A DNA stretch of 60,000 nucleotides from Mesostigma viride (lineage: Eukaryota > Streptophyta > Mesostigmatophyceae > Mesostigmatales > Mesostigmataceae), in assembly GCA_009746045.1 (NCBI GenBank), contig RPFO01000175.1, positions 3,667,231 to 3,727,230 of the forward strand, read 5' to 3'. This document shows positions 31,448-43,069 of this stretch, in pieces. A program made the position numbers and the translations under genes. The notes below the pieces were generated by a model that saw only the letters and a list, made by a program, of their open reading frames with translations, was not told where the DNA came from and did no database searches. The stretch's first letter is position 1; each line of letters begins with the position of its first letter.

Positions 31448-32159
31448 CGATGGCGATCATGACGAGGATGCATGAACCGCAAAGGTCCTGAGAACGGGCT
31501 GGGCTGCGCCGACCGGGCGCTGTACCCGTGTGCGGGCCGCGCCGGCCAGACTGAGATGCGCCCGTGCGCCCATGGGCGCGTAAATCAAACTGCACGTAAA
31601 GAGCTCTCGAGAATCCGGGAACAATATGCAGAAAACCCAAGTCCTGGCAGCCATCGCGCCATATTGACGTAGAAGAGACAGTATGGCGCTCAGATTTTCC
31701 AGTCTTTGGATGCCGGCTAGGCACAACGTAAAGAAAAGTAATTTTGTTATAAGTATGCTCAGCTGGAGGTCACGGAATATATTACCATACCGTATGCCAG
31801 TGGGTCTTTGACCCCTCACACATTAGTTGATGATTGCTTCAGATCCTAGATGCCGGTGCTCATCTAATAAAAAACATGCGTACTTAATTGGAAGGTCACG
31901 GATAATATTCAATGGGATCGTTCACCCTCACAAAAGCCGGCGTGATACGACTAGCCACGCCATCGTATATCCAATGCCGTGGCCCGGCCGGCTATGGCGA
32001 CGGATAAGAAGGGCGTTGTATCAACATTGACCGTCACCGCGAGGTTATTTGCATGTCAAAGTAGGCGTGTTGGTATGTGACCGGCTCCTTTTCGGTTGCA
32101 GTTCATCCTTGCCTTCTTCTTTTTGGCTTCCTTGAAATGCAGTTCTGCGCGAACTAGTA

Positions 32160-32449
32160 CACCCCTCCCCACCACGTTTAAGATTGGGGTCCGGCCGAAC
32201 CAGGGCTGCGATCTTAAACCTAAAATCAAATCCAGGGCTGACGATCTTAAAGTTGAGAGCGGTAGGCTCTTAAACCTGATGCGGTATACCTGAGTATATA
32301 ATCTAATATCGCATACCTCTGACCAGCCATCTGTACCTACTTTTAGATCTTTTGCCCAAAACCAGCCCTGCGATCTAAAGCCTGAAATTCCAAAATCCAG
32401 GGTCTCAAGATCTTAAACCTGGGAATCTTAAACGTGTGTGGGGGGGGTG
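32160..32449. mobile_element. C-tract-ended MITE, copy 2 (290 bp)
   Basis: Ends are inverted: ACCCCTCCCCACCACGTTTA against ACCCCCCCCACACACGTTTA, each followed by AGATT. It is flanked by TA on both sides (32158-32159 and 32450-32451), suggesting a TA target duplication. Internal ATCCAGGG/GATCTTAAAC motifs are shared with copy 1. Confidence 0.7.
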
Positions 32450-34563
32450 TATAAGCTGTTTTGTTTTAGTGGATAAGTCGCCGACTCTTCACCCTATAGT
32501 TTGTCTAATGCGGTGCTTCCCCTTGGTAGCGAACGGGTGATAACCGTGCGCGGGGCGCCTTATAATAGAATGTTTCTGTCTCTTGTGAAGTGATTGAAAA
32601 CGACCTTACAGTCTGTGAACACCTCACAATATCTAGCGCTCCCCAAACTGCAATGATCTTCCTATGAACTGAACGTCGCAGCGGCGGCAGTTTAAGGCTG
32701 CAGGCTGTCTGGGGTAGGGCACGGCCCCAGGTTATTTTGTCACTTCTGTGGGTCCGCGCAAGGCCTGATGATGGGATTGCTGCATCTGCTGCAAGCCATA
32801 TCAACACATGTGGCAGCCATCTTCTGTGGATGAGGGTGAAAATGCAGCCTCAACACAATTCCAAGACGCAGATGCGCTGCCAGGTTCTGCAGTATCCTCC
32901 TGTAATGTCTCTCCTTGTTGACGTTTGCATGCTTATGCTGAGAAGGACGTTTTACAAATGCAAGTAGATTGCATGGGTTGAGAGACTATATTTGCATGTG
33001 CATGTCTAACTGCCTTGCGTTGCGGTGAAGGTTCCTTGCGTATGGTAAGCCCTGCATGCTAGGCGTGTTAGCGTTGGCTATTTGAGGGTCCCTTGTTGTG
33101 ACCTTTTCACCTTATTGGCGCTTTTTGCCCTTGTACAAAAGAAAAGGTAAGGGTTTTCTTCCTAAGCGATACTCACCGTTGGGGAGCTACTCCCAAATCA
33201 AACAGACAAGATGGCAGTTCCCCAGACAGCCAACATTATGCTGTGCCACCTTGCAGACCCGACCCTGATGACAACTTGTGTTGATAGAACGTCCGCCGCC
33301 AGTCGTGCTTCCACAGTGTTGCCTTGGTGCACCTATAGGGCCGGCGCCCAGTAATTGGGACGGCTGTGCCGACTTTGATCCCAGCAACCACTTCCCATGC
33401 GCCAACCTGCACTCTACACAAGGGTGGCTGTTCCTGCCGGTGCCGCCGTCGCTGACTCTTCCGCTGCCACGGTGACCTTGATCAAGCCCAGCTAGCAGTA
33501 CTTGCCTCGCCCTCGCTGTGACAATAGCCCCAGCTACTGACCAACTCGCCTATTAATCGTGCATCCAACAGCACATGTCGGCTGGCTTTACTATGGTTTG
33601 ATGGCGCTGACTTCGATTTCGGCCCCAGGTTCCCTTATCTGGCGGCATCTCATGCCACTGTGGCCCTTGCGCCTTTCAAGTCGTTGGCATGACATTCAGC
33701 GAATAGTCCATATCATAGGTGCCCAGACCTGCATTGGCCGCGATCATTTCTTGGTGCGAACAAACCTGCCAAGCCCGCTACTCTGATGTGCCCGTGTACC
33801 CCACTTAGTACAACATTTAGGTATGGTCATTCTCACATTGACCCCCTCTTTTTTGGCCATTGCCGAGGGTCTGACGATGCCGAACTTAACGTCAGCACTG
33901 CATGTTCCATGAGATGAGTTCAGGAGGGCTTGCTTGGGTCCCTGACGTGTGTGCCAACCAAGTCATGTGACCGTGTGACCAACCCCCAGCCATCTACAAT
34001 CTGCACCATCGGCAATACTATCGGTACCAGCGACGATCGCCTGGCCATGATGATGTCACTGCATTCTTTTCTTTACTGTTCATTCTATTGTAAATGGCAG
34101 CGGTCCCTTTTTGAGGCTGCGCCCGACGACATTTGCTTGTTGCATGCGCATTCCTGTTTAACATCGTGCATGTTGCTGTGATTTCTGGCCTGCGCTGGTT
34201 GTCTCCTTGATGTTGCTGTGAACATTCTGCATGCAGCCTGATTCGGCTACAACTTGATACTAAACGACAGGCATTCCTGGTATTTGCAAATACCAAGCGC
34301 AGCCCGCACTTCTCAATCTTGTGACTTTGTACTCAATGAGCCTTTCTTGTTTCAGGTAGCCAAGTGCCCCATTCGGCATGTTTCCAAATGGCAGAATTCA
34401 TGTGTGCGCGCCCGTGTAGATAGAGACACAAGTTTAGGTTTTTAGGGAGAAAGCTGGTTTGGGCTCCAGGCTGATCCAGTAGTTGGCCCATGATGCCGCC
34501 ACCCGGGTGTTTGCCGTGCATTGTGGTACCAACTCCAGGTTGCTGTGGAGTGTATTAATTAAT
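32450..34563. other. Stretch without recognisable genes
   Basis: Several short frames, none with a domain I recognise. The minus frame ending at 34333 (MHGKHPGGGIMGQLLDQPGA) sits beside the fold-back element and could be the interrupted partner of the frame at 35483. Confidence 0.4.
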
Positions 34564-35490
34564 TTAAATTAATTAGGAACATAACTCCCTTGGGAGTGTA
34601 TGTAGCACATATCCCAAAGAAAGGGCATATGGCTTTTAATACACTCTAAGCAACTTCCTGCAAGGGTGGGAATGTAAACAACACTTGAGCACTCTAGGTG
34701 CACCAAGGGCACCGGCATCACCATGATCTATCAAGCTAAGGATGTTACGTCGCGTAACAATCTATGTAGCTCGCGTCGCCGCTGTTGCTGGGCCAGGGTC
34801 AAGTCGTCGTCCAGCGTGAAGCGAGAATTTGGCAATGCCGCATGTTGAGAAGCTCTCGGAGACTCGCTTCACGCTGGACGACGACTTGACCCTGGCCCAG
34901 TGCTCAACAGCGGCGACGCGAGCTATGGCCGACCTACCTTCAGCTCCGGCAGAGCGCAGGGGGGAAGCCGGTATACTGGAGGGGGGCGGTCATCCACGTT
35001 GACCACAAGCCCTGGCAGGCACCTCCTGCCACCTCAGACTAGGGAATATATACCAGTAGTGTAGATTAGTCAGGCTTAGCCTAGCATGTGGCCCACGCGC
35101 ATGTGCGCCCATAATGGCCCCCATGGATGATGCCTTCAATATTCGCCAAGCCATGCCTACAATGGGACCTCCCACGGATGTTGCATTAAGAATTTAGCCA
35201 TGCTATGCAGAGAGACGTACGCTCTCTGGTGAGAAGCCATGCCCTAGCTCTTGTATAGCCATGATGATCTTCCCGGACTTCCCCCCCATGACAGGCTCCC
35301 CCTTAGCTGGGCATAGCTTGATAGATCATGGGGGGGCAGGTGCCCTGGCGCACCTAGAGCAAGTGTAGCTTACATTCCCACCCTTGCAGGAAGTAGCCCA
35401 GAATGTATTAAAAGCCATATGCCCCTTCTCAGGGATATGCGCTACATGTACTCCCAACGGAGTTATGTTCCTAATTAATTAATTATTTAA
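34564..35490. mobile_element. Fold-back element, about 927 bp with 175-bp inverted ends
   Basis: The left arm 34564-34738 (AATTAATTAGGAACATAACT, then GGGCATATGGCTTTTAATAC and TTCCTGCAAGGGTGGGAATG) is matched in inverted form by 35317-35490 with scattered mismatches. No transposase is present, so it is a non-autonomous fold-back or MULE-like element. The middle carries a second, nearly perfect hairpin. It appears to have inserted into the minus-strand frame at 35483-36411. The target duplication is unclear because the flanks are AT-rich. Confidence 0.8.
34768..34924. repeat. Long near-perfect hairpin inside the fold-back element
   Basis: Arm 34768-34825 and arm 34863-34924 are reverse complements apart from a 4-base bulge; the loop is 37 bases. 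In the plus direction the right arm is part of an open frame (RFTLDDDLTLAQCSTAATRA), so it may derive from a captured gene fragment. Confidence 0.9.
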
Positions 35491-36411
35491 GAATGTCGCG
35501 CTTAAATGCCGTGAGAAGGCTCGTCGAGGTCTCACCTGCCGGCTGGTCGAAGTGCTTGACGATGACATTGTGGCTGCGCTGAGTGATGTTGGCCTCCTCG
35601 CGAAGGTCGAGGGCTTGTTGCTTGAGTTGTGCCGCGATGGTGGAGGTGGTGGAGGTGGTGTGATGCCAAGGTGATGCCAAGTCCGCCCAGGTGGAGGGAG
35701 CATCACCGGCCGGGCCAGCAGGTGCCGGCTGGGCAGCGATGTCCTTCACCGCCTGGGCGGTGAGGCCGGCGGTGTCATGCAAGCACTCAAGGGCGGTGGC
35801 GGCTGGCTTGAAGGCGTTGGTCGAGGTCGAGGAGCTGGCTGGGCTTTGATGTCGGCAGAGGAGGCGGAAATGGCAGTGGAGGTGGAGGCGGCGGTGGTGG
35901 AAAGGTGAGGAAGCTCAGTAGCCAGCGTGCCACCCATTGCAGCCACATCGGCGGCAATTAAGGGGGGTCACGTGCTGCTGAAAGGCTTCCGTAAGGATGG
36001 AACGAAGGGTGGGGGCGGAGATGGATCATGGAGCCCAGATCTCGCCGTCAGAGCGCATGATCGAGAAGGGAGTTGAGGATGGCGTGCTGGAGGTGGGGGC
36101 GGTTGCACCCGAACAGTCTGAGTGCTGGTGTTGTACCACCGGCAGCTGCCGTCCGAGCAGATGAGGCGGTCGATGCTGTGGAGATGGAGGCACAGGTCGT
36201 AAAGCGAGGCGTAGTCCCCGAAGAAGATGCAACGTACGCAGGGCAGTTGCCGGGGACATGTTGGTCCAGTCGTGATCATCGACCTTGAACTAGGTTCCGG
36301 CCGAAAGCGCGGTTCTGAGGGGCGTGAAGACCCTCCTGTTTTGTCGGCGGAGCGGGTGCGTTTAGGGTCAGGCGATGCCGATGGCGAGGCATTGAGCCCG
36401 GGAGGGTTCGG
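35483..36411 (-). pseudogene. Disrupted unrecognised ORF cut by element A and by the fold-back element
   Basis: A minus-strand frame runs from the LTR of element A: NASPSASPDPKRTRSADK, then CVRCIFFGDYASLYDLCLHL and CSDGSCRWYNTSTQ. After about 35968 it continues in other frames with Thr/Ser/Ala-rich repeats (35946-35746) and a helical part, KQQALDLREEANITQRSHNV, ending FKRDIL at the fold-back element. Cys pairs hint at metal binding. I do not recognise it. It may be an old retroelement Gag or a host gene; both ends are cut by insertions. Confidence 0.4.
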
Positions 36412-37009
36412 TGTTACGTGCCAATTAACCCAGACTCCTAGCCTGAGTTACGTAGCGAAAGATCTACCATGCCGGAATTAGGAAGATTCAAGGTGACCTA
36501 ATGCAGATTGCGCTTCACGACTGGGGTCGTGAGATATCTGGCACCGCGACTTGATGCCAAGCTAATTAATACACACTTATAATGGCTAGCCATACCAATT
36601 ACAAATGGATAGTTGCCCCAGGTGAAGGCGTCATCGCACTTTACATTCATCAAACCAAGAGAGGACGAGACTCTCGTCCTTGGACTAATTTAACCTAGGG
36701 CTGTGGCGGCGCAGATACAGCGCCGATCCTCTAGAACATTCCAAATCATGCATTCCCCGTAAGATCCCCGGGCCGACATCGACCCTCAACTACAGGATCC
36801 ACGCATAGTAGAAGTACAGGCAAGACCTGAACTGGCGCGGCGCGACTGCACCTCCCCCTAGAAGGTCATACAGGACGACCTAGGACCAAAATAACTAGCC
36901 CAAATCACACGACTACCAAAGTCCGGCCATACAAACTAGAACAACAGGCCAAACTGCCTTAGTAATTTATTCCATTGTTGCGTCCGTTCTAAAGGGCCGG
37001 CACGCAACA
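36412..37009 (-). repeat. 3' LTR of Gypsy element A
   Basis: 598 bp, minus strand, starts TGTTGCGTGCCGGCCC and ends CACGTAACA. It is clearly related to the LTRs of element B along most of its length but more diverged. The upstream polypurine tract (minus strand GGGGGGGGGAGGAG, 37010-37030 region) matches that of B. Its other LTR lies beyond the right window edge. Confidence 0.82.
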
Positions 37010-37241
37010 CTCCTCCCCCCCCCACGGGGGTCGGTAGTCCCGACCGTACAAGAGATGGAAAAGAAACAAGTATGCTGCGCTATACTATAAGAGTACTATG
37101 TCCCAACCCCGGTCCGCCCGCGGGTTAGTAATACCAATTCCTCTAGAGGTTGATACACAGGACCAACCCATGCAGACGTAGTAGCATGAAACAGGATGAC
37201 AGGATCATTCCGCTATCCGTCATATAACTCTCACAACCACC

Positions 37242-38825
37242 TTAACGACCGGTGGCACGCCGTTGATGCTGGGCCGCAATAAGGGCCTGACGACCCATTG
37301 GCGTCATAGTCCGAATCAGACTACCTGGATACGAACGCAGGTCCTTCTCGAAAGCCACCTGGTATGGCGACACCTTCTGCCGGCCGAACCGAGAGAGCTC
37401 CACCCACGTGCCCGGGGGCCACATGGCCAGGAACCCGGCGAGGTATACTGGGGATGAGTGAACATCATGAAGGTCAGAGCCGATTTATCCACCACCCCAC
37501 AACGATGGGCACCAACGAAGTCCACCCCCATCTTGAACACAGCGGTGCGCACGTGATCCTCATCATAGGTAGTCTTCAACTAGGTCCACGCAAAATCTGG
37601 CGCCGTCTTGTCGAGGAAAGTGCGCCCGTCCACTGGAGCCACCTTAGTTAGGGGGCACCACCGTGTGCCCTATCCCGTCCACATAATACTTCCAGTCCCA
37701 CCAGTCGTCCGTGCCATATACCGCACTATATGCCCCACGGTGAAGGGGAGGTGCGGGCTGGATGGTTGCGGCAGCGGCACCGGGATCTGTGGTGAGAAGG
37801 TCATCTCCAGCTCAGTGCTCCCAGTATGCCCCGCGGTCCACAGCACACCAGGGTCCGGCTTGAAAGACCAAGGGATCGGGCACATGCATTCCGGTGGGAG
37901 CTTGGAGCGACGGTCCCTCGAAATGCAAACACAATTTCTCTGTCCGCGGCCCCGGTCCACCATACCTCACCACCCTGCCCGCCTGAGTCCGCATGAAATC
38001 CCCCAGGCTGCGTCCATTCCTCATAAGAAAGCCCGGGGGCTCCAGATGCAGCATCATAGCCCACTGACGTGGCTGCCGGCTGGTCCAAACCCTGCTGAAC
38101 CATCAACCGTTGAAGGAGTTCTTGCTGATTCTGTATACTGCTGCCACGAGTACATCGAGGGGTACAAAGGACCCCATGGGCTCCATTGCGCCCGCCCCGC
38201 TAAGCCCCTCCGCGGCGCCTCAGCCCTAGTAGGGCCGCTGTGTTCCTCCGCGGAACGAGATGAATGCCGATCAGCCGTAGCAGGTCCGCTGCCAGGGTCC
38301 CTCCGCAGAACGCAGCGAAGACGGTTCAGCCCTGTCAGGCCGGGGGCGGGGTTCCAACGAAACGGTGAAGGTTGGTTCCAGTTGGTCCGCATCCGAGGGC
38401 CCACCCGAGGCCTCGCCGGAGGGCTCGCCCCTAGGCTGCCGCGCTGCCCGCTCCTGTGTTGTTGTCTCCCCCGTCTCCTGCCGCCGTCGCTGCGCTGCTT
38501 CCCGCTCGAGGTCGCGTGCGGCATCCCACGTTCGCTTCCATTGCTGATCGTCCCGGCGGTTGGGTCGGGGCGGTGACGACCGTCGAGTGGGTCGCTCCTC
38601 GACCCTTGGTACTGGTTGAGATCGCGAACGCGGCGAGGGCGAACGGCGGGGAACAGGTTGTTCTGGCTCGCGCCGTGTAGCTGGCCGACTCCACTCACTC
38701 CATCCTGTCGCCGCCTGAGTTGGCTGGTGATCCCGGCTGGACTGCCGTCCCCAACCTGTCGCGGGCGGGGGTGCGTCGTAACGCACCACGGGACGGTGTC
38801 CTGGACCGTCCATCCGCGGAGGAGG
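37242..38825 (-). pseudogene. Element A third ORF, C-terminal two thirds (frameshifted)
   Basis: In minus-strand order it shows YDAPPPATGWGRQSSRD, an Arg/Ser-rich stretch (PRRSPSPRSRSQPVPR), EPTFTVSLEPRPRP, TSVGYDAASGAPG, GGPGPRTEKLCLHFEGPS, PLVFQAGPWCAVDRG, VRTAVFKMGVDFVGAHRCGV and GTWVELSRFGRQKVSPYQVA. Each has a close counterpart in element B (56013-58537). Several frameshifts separate the pieces. The N-terminal part is on the other side of element B at 59353-59743. Function unknown. Confidence 0.78.
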
Positions 38826-39415
38826 TGTTACGTCCCGGCCCTTTTGGTCGGACGTAACAATGGAATAAATTACTAAGGCCGTGTGGCCGTCGTACTGGGT
38901 TTTATGACTAATGACTATTGTGTGAATTGGACTAGTTATTTCGGTCCTAGGTTGACCTTTTAGGGGCCGGTGCCGTGGCGCCGCGCCAGTTCTGGGTCTG
39001 TCTATAGTTCTAGGCGTGGATCCTGTAGTTGGGGGTCGATGTCGGCCTGGATCCTACGCGGAATGAGTGACTTGGATTGCCCAATGGGATTTGGCGTAGT
39101 ATCTGCGCCGCAACCAACCTAGGTTAAATTAGTCCGAAGACGAGAGTCTCGTCCTCTTGGTTTGATGAATGATAAGTGCGAATACGCCTACACATTGAGC
39201 CCGGGGCAATTATCCATTTGTAATTGGTCTTGCTAGCCATTATAAGTGTGTACAATTAGCTTGGCATCAAGCCGTGATGCCAGATATCTCACGAGTCACT
39301 CACGTCGTGAAGCGCAACCTACATTAGGCCATCTTGAATTATTCCTAATTCCGGCAAGGAGGGTCTTTCGCTACGTAGCTCAGGCTAGTAGGCGTGTCTG
39401 GGCTGGGACGTAACA
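38826..39415 (+). repeat. 5' LTR of element B
   Basis: 590 bp, begins TGTTACGTCCCGG and ends GGGACGTAACA. Nearly identical to 58762-59352. Confidence 0.96.
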
Positions 39416-39433
39416 CTGGTTATATCGGAGGAA
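39416..39433 (+). promoter_or_regulatory. Candidate primer-binding site of element B
   Basis: CTGGTTATATCGGAGGAA directly follows the LTR. Its GGT and ATCGGAGG parts resemble the site at 18871-18885, so the same type of tRNA primer is likely. Confidence 0.5.
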
Positions 39434-40173
39434 ATGTGCTGGAAAGGTTAGCTAACTCTCGCGGAGAGGGTTAGTGAGGCCAATTAGGATACCAAGGCGG
39501 AGCTTGACGTAGGTAGAGGTTCCGGAATTCAACGATTGCTGACAGGTCGGCGGCCAGCCCGTAAAGGGATTCAACGACGACCTAGACAGCAAGCGGCCAG
39601 TCTGGGATACTCGGCGGGGCTAGCAATAGTCCTGTGGTGAGGTGCTGTCAACGATAGCGTTCAGCTCTCCTGTTTTCAACGACACCTAGTGGCGGCCAGG
39701 GCTTGCCTTCAACGACACCGGGTGGCGGCCAGCTCAGGAGGGATTAACGTCATCGACGATGGTACGTCCCCTAGTTAGAATTCTTTCTTTGCAAGCTATG
39801 CCTGTGGAAGGCTAGCTGGCGTGCTCGCTTTCTCTCCGGGACCGCACGGGTAGGGGGTTCTTGTTATACGTTGTACCCTCTATAGGTTGTAAATGTCGTT
39901 GGTGCCTATGGACGTCGCGGAGACGGACATCGTTGTGTGACCTGCAAGGGGTCGTGGGGGTGGATACCGTCTGGCTGTTGCCGACTGTGTTGACGGTGTT
40001 TACCTCCGTACGTGTGCTTATTGTATAGCCCTTGCAGCGGAAGCTTGGGCGTGTGCTGTGCTAGACTCTGTGCTCTTTCCTCGTTTGTTTTGGTAAAGGT
40101 CACTGCATTTAGAGGTAGCCTGGGATTCCCCTTTCTCTCCTGCTTGCAAGCCGCTGCCAGCCTATGATGTAAC
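39434..40173 (+). repeat. Leader of element B with TTCAACGAC repeats
   Basis: Four copies of a loose unit joining TTCAACGA and GCGGCCAG occur between about 39527 and 39735 (for example TTCAACGACACCTAGTGGCG and TTCAACGACACCGGGTGGCG). No coding frame. It could be a packaging or regulatory region of the RNA. Confidence 0.65.
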
Positions 40174-40511
40174 ATGCCCAGACGCAACAGAATAAATAAG
40201 GGTGGTCAATCTGGTTTTCCTTACTATGCCGTGGCCCATGATGGGGGCGAGGGTAGACCAGCCATATTTTATATAGTTGGAAGGCATGTGAAGAACACAT
40301 CAAGGATAAGATAATGTCCAGAGACTCTAGTGCTAAGTGGAAGGGGTTTGATAACATCACTGATGCAGATAGGTTTGTTAGGGAATACATGCCATTGCCT
40401 GAGGGGATGCACACCACTCGTGAATGCTCTAAGCCACCCACGCTCAGCAGTCAGGGGGAGGGGACAGCCGTTACAGTGACCTTCTCTCAGCTGACCATTG
40501 GCCCTAGCTAG
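40174..40511 (+). CDS. RNase H1-type hybrid-binding (Cauli_VI) domain ORF, one frameshift
   Basis: The frame from ATG 40174 (MPRRNRINKGGQSG) gives GFPYYAVAHDGGEGRPAIFY. At about 40270-40275 the match moves to the frame that continues SWKACEEHIKDKIM, KWKGFDNITDADRFVREYM and ends at 40511. This is the pattern YAVxxGxxxGIFxSWxxCxxxI, then KGFxxxxxAxxF, of the small N-terminal domain of eukaryotic RNase H1, which grips RNA-DNA hybrids and also occurs in caulimovirus protein VI. Conserved Tyr, Trp, Cys and Phe positions are present. It lies upstream of Gag. The likely role is binding of nucleic acid during reverse transcription (inference). The frameshift means this copy is broken. Confidence 0.72.
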
Positions 40512-40653
40512 CAAACAGTAGAGGAGACTATTACTAGGGAGTAGTACTAGGTTCTATATTTATAGATCTATAGCACGTGGTTGCTCTCTCTCTTTCTCTC
40601 TCTTTCTTCCTGGGGAGGTGTTGCCTGCAGTGTAAGGTACCGGTACGAGCACC

Positions 40654-41271
<618 letters not shown>

Positions 41272-42574
41272 TCCTGAGCAGCAGGGAGACGAGAATGAAG
41301 ATGTCCTGCACTACCGTTATCAGCAGCCAGTCACAGGGCGGCCATCGCATCCCTGGGCGGGGCGGGGGCGTCCCCAGGGACCTCCGCCGGGCCCCACCCA
41401 CCGAGGCAGACGCAGAGTGTCCTTCGGCAGTACTTCCCTGTTACCCACGGCGCTATGGCATTCGGATGAGGATGGTGAGCTTCCAGGGGCAGAGGGCGAG
41501 TTTGACGATCTGGAAGGGACTGGGGAGGTGGACGAGGGCCCAGAGACACAGAGCCCGCCCGTTGGTACTCACATACCACGGGCCCGGCTAGGGGACGACA
41601 GAAGCAGCGTCACCGCCCGAGGCGCAGAGACTCATACGCCCGTCCAGCGTCCTGTACCCCAACCATAACGTCCACGGGCGCTGGACAGCAGCGTGGCCCC
41701 TTCGCCCGCGCCTGTTAGCAACCTTAATTTCAGCAGGGTGGCATTGGATGACCCGGGGTACGAACATCCCTCATCGGTACAGGTGCGGCGGACTCACGGT
41801 ACGCCGTCCAGGTCCGGATCTCTCCCCCGGTCTCAGCCCCCCGCATTCGGCTCCATCTCCTATGTAGGCGTCGGTGGGCCCAATGATCACCAACGCGGTA
41901 AAGGCCCCACCGATGCCCAATTTCAAGAATGTACCCAAGCTGCACGCGGATATGAAACCGCGAGAGGTCGACGAATGGGGACGCATATGTGGCAACAGCA
42001 GTATACCATCTGGCGCAATCACCACAGCTGGCAGTTGGCCACCTGTGATCTGATCCCGCACGTGGTTAACACCTGCTGCATGGACCCCTCGGTGGTGAGC
42101 ATCTTGAACTGTGAGAGCATCGCATCCCAGTCATACCCGCAAACCGTGGAGGAGCTGATGGACCGGGTGCGCCGCAAGTTGATACCCCCAGACGCGGAGC
42201 TCCACGAGCGAATCGCCTTCGGCAAGCTGCGCCAGGGGACCACCCCATATCGCGAGTTTCTGTCCAAGTTTGAGTCCAGCGCCGCCTACCTGACCGACAT
42301 GACTTGGTACGAGTACAAGATCAGATTCATTGAGGCGCTCAGCCCCGAGCTGCAGGACGAGGTATTCAAGCACTACGCTGAGGTTCCTTGGAAGGATTGG
42401 GACATCCTGAATATCCAGAGATACCTTCTACAGGTGGCCGACGTGGTGGCTCGCGGGCGCGCACCCTCAGTGCGCCGCTTCTTCAGGCCAGCTCCCCCGC
42501 GACGGGTGAATCAGATGTACTCCACTGAGTTCGCCGGCGAGGAGGAGGACGAGTACCTCGACGACCCTAGCTGA
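41272..42574 (+). CDS. Element B Gag core
   Basis: The part before 41668 is Pro/Gly-rich (PQGPPPGPTHRGRRR). The frame 41693-42574 contains the capsid-like region: HHSWQLATCDLIPHVVN, VEELMDRVRRKLIPPDAEL, YREFLSKFESSAAYLTDM, IRFIEALSPELQDEVFKHY and IQRYLLQVADVVARGR, typical of the end of a retrotransposon Gag domain. A stretch near 41890-42000 reads better in another frame (KNVPKLHADMKPREVDEWG), so at least one further shift is present. It ends at TGA 42574 just before the zinc knuckle. Confidence 0.8.
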
Positions 42575-42603
42575 TGATGGCTACACTGACCAGGGTGTCA
42601 ACG

Positions 42604-43064
42604 CGATCGACGCTAGCAAGGCGCGGTGCTTCATGTGCAGTGAGGTGGGACACCTCAAGCGCGACTGCCCCAAGCTCCGGAGCAAGCACGCCAGTCGTGG
42701 TGCAGGGGATATGGAACCCAGCGTTCGCTTCTCTGGTCCAGCCTTCGGCAGCCGCCCCGACTCCTCCGGTCCCCGGGACCGAACCCGCAACGCGGGTGAG
42801 CGTGCGGCTCGCCTGCAGCATGCCAGACAGGTCCCGACTCAGTACCAGCAGCCGCGACCGCCCGCGACCAGCTCTACCAAGGGCGTGTTGCGTGCGGTTA
42901 ACGAGATAGAGGCGCAGCGACAGTCCTCCTCTTCCGGCCAGACGCACGCAGTGGCTGGCTACGAGTATGACGACGAGGAGGAGGCTGACGAAGAGGAGGA
43001 GGGGGGGGAAGAGGGCGGGCGGTCGGGCGAGGCGGCCTCCCGTCCCACCGCTCCTCGGGAGTAG
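42604..43064 (+). CDS. Element B nucleocapsid: CCHC knuckle and acidic tail
   Basis: ARCFMCSEVGHLKRDCPK gives a C-x2-C-x4-H-x4-C knuckle. About 90 residues of Arg/Ser/Pro-rich sequence and a strongly acidic tail (YDDEEEADEEEE) follow. The frame differs from the Gag core. The stop TAG at 43062 lies just ahead of the protease frame. Confidence 0.8.
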
Positions 43065-43069
43065 TAGCC

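Larger units (their letters stand above)
29431..32159. other. Stretch without recognisable genes
   Basis: Open frames such as 31047-31724 (minus, 225 codons) show no family motif. AAACAAACAAAG recurs at 30656, 30832 and 30888. TAGGGCCTTTCGGCT-type repeats (three) lie at 30980-31065. Two strong hairpins are listed separately. Confidence 0.45.

Noticed and set aside
31047-31724. 225-codon minus-strand ORF as a gene
   Set aside because: No domain, no splice logic and ordinary composition; kept only as an unassigned frame.
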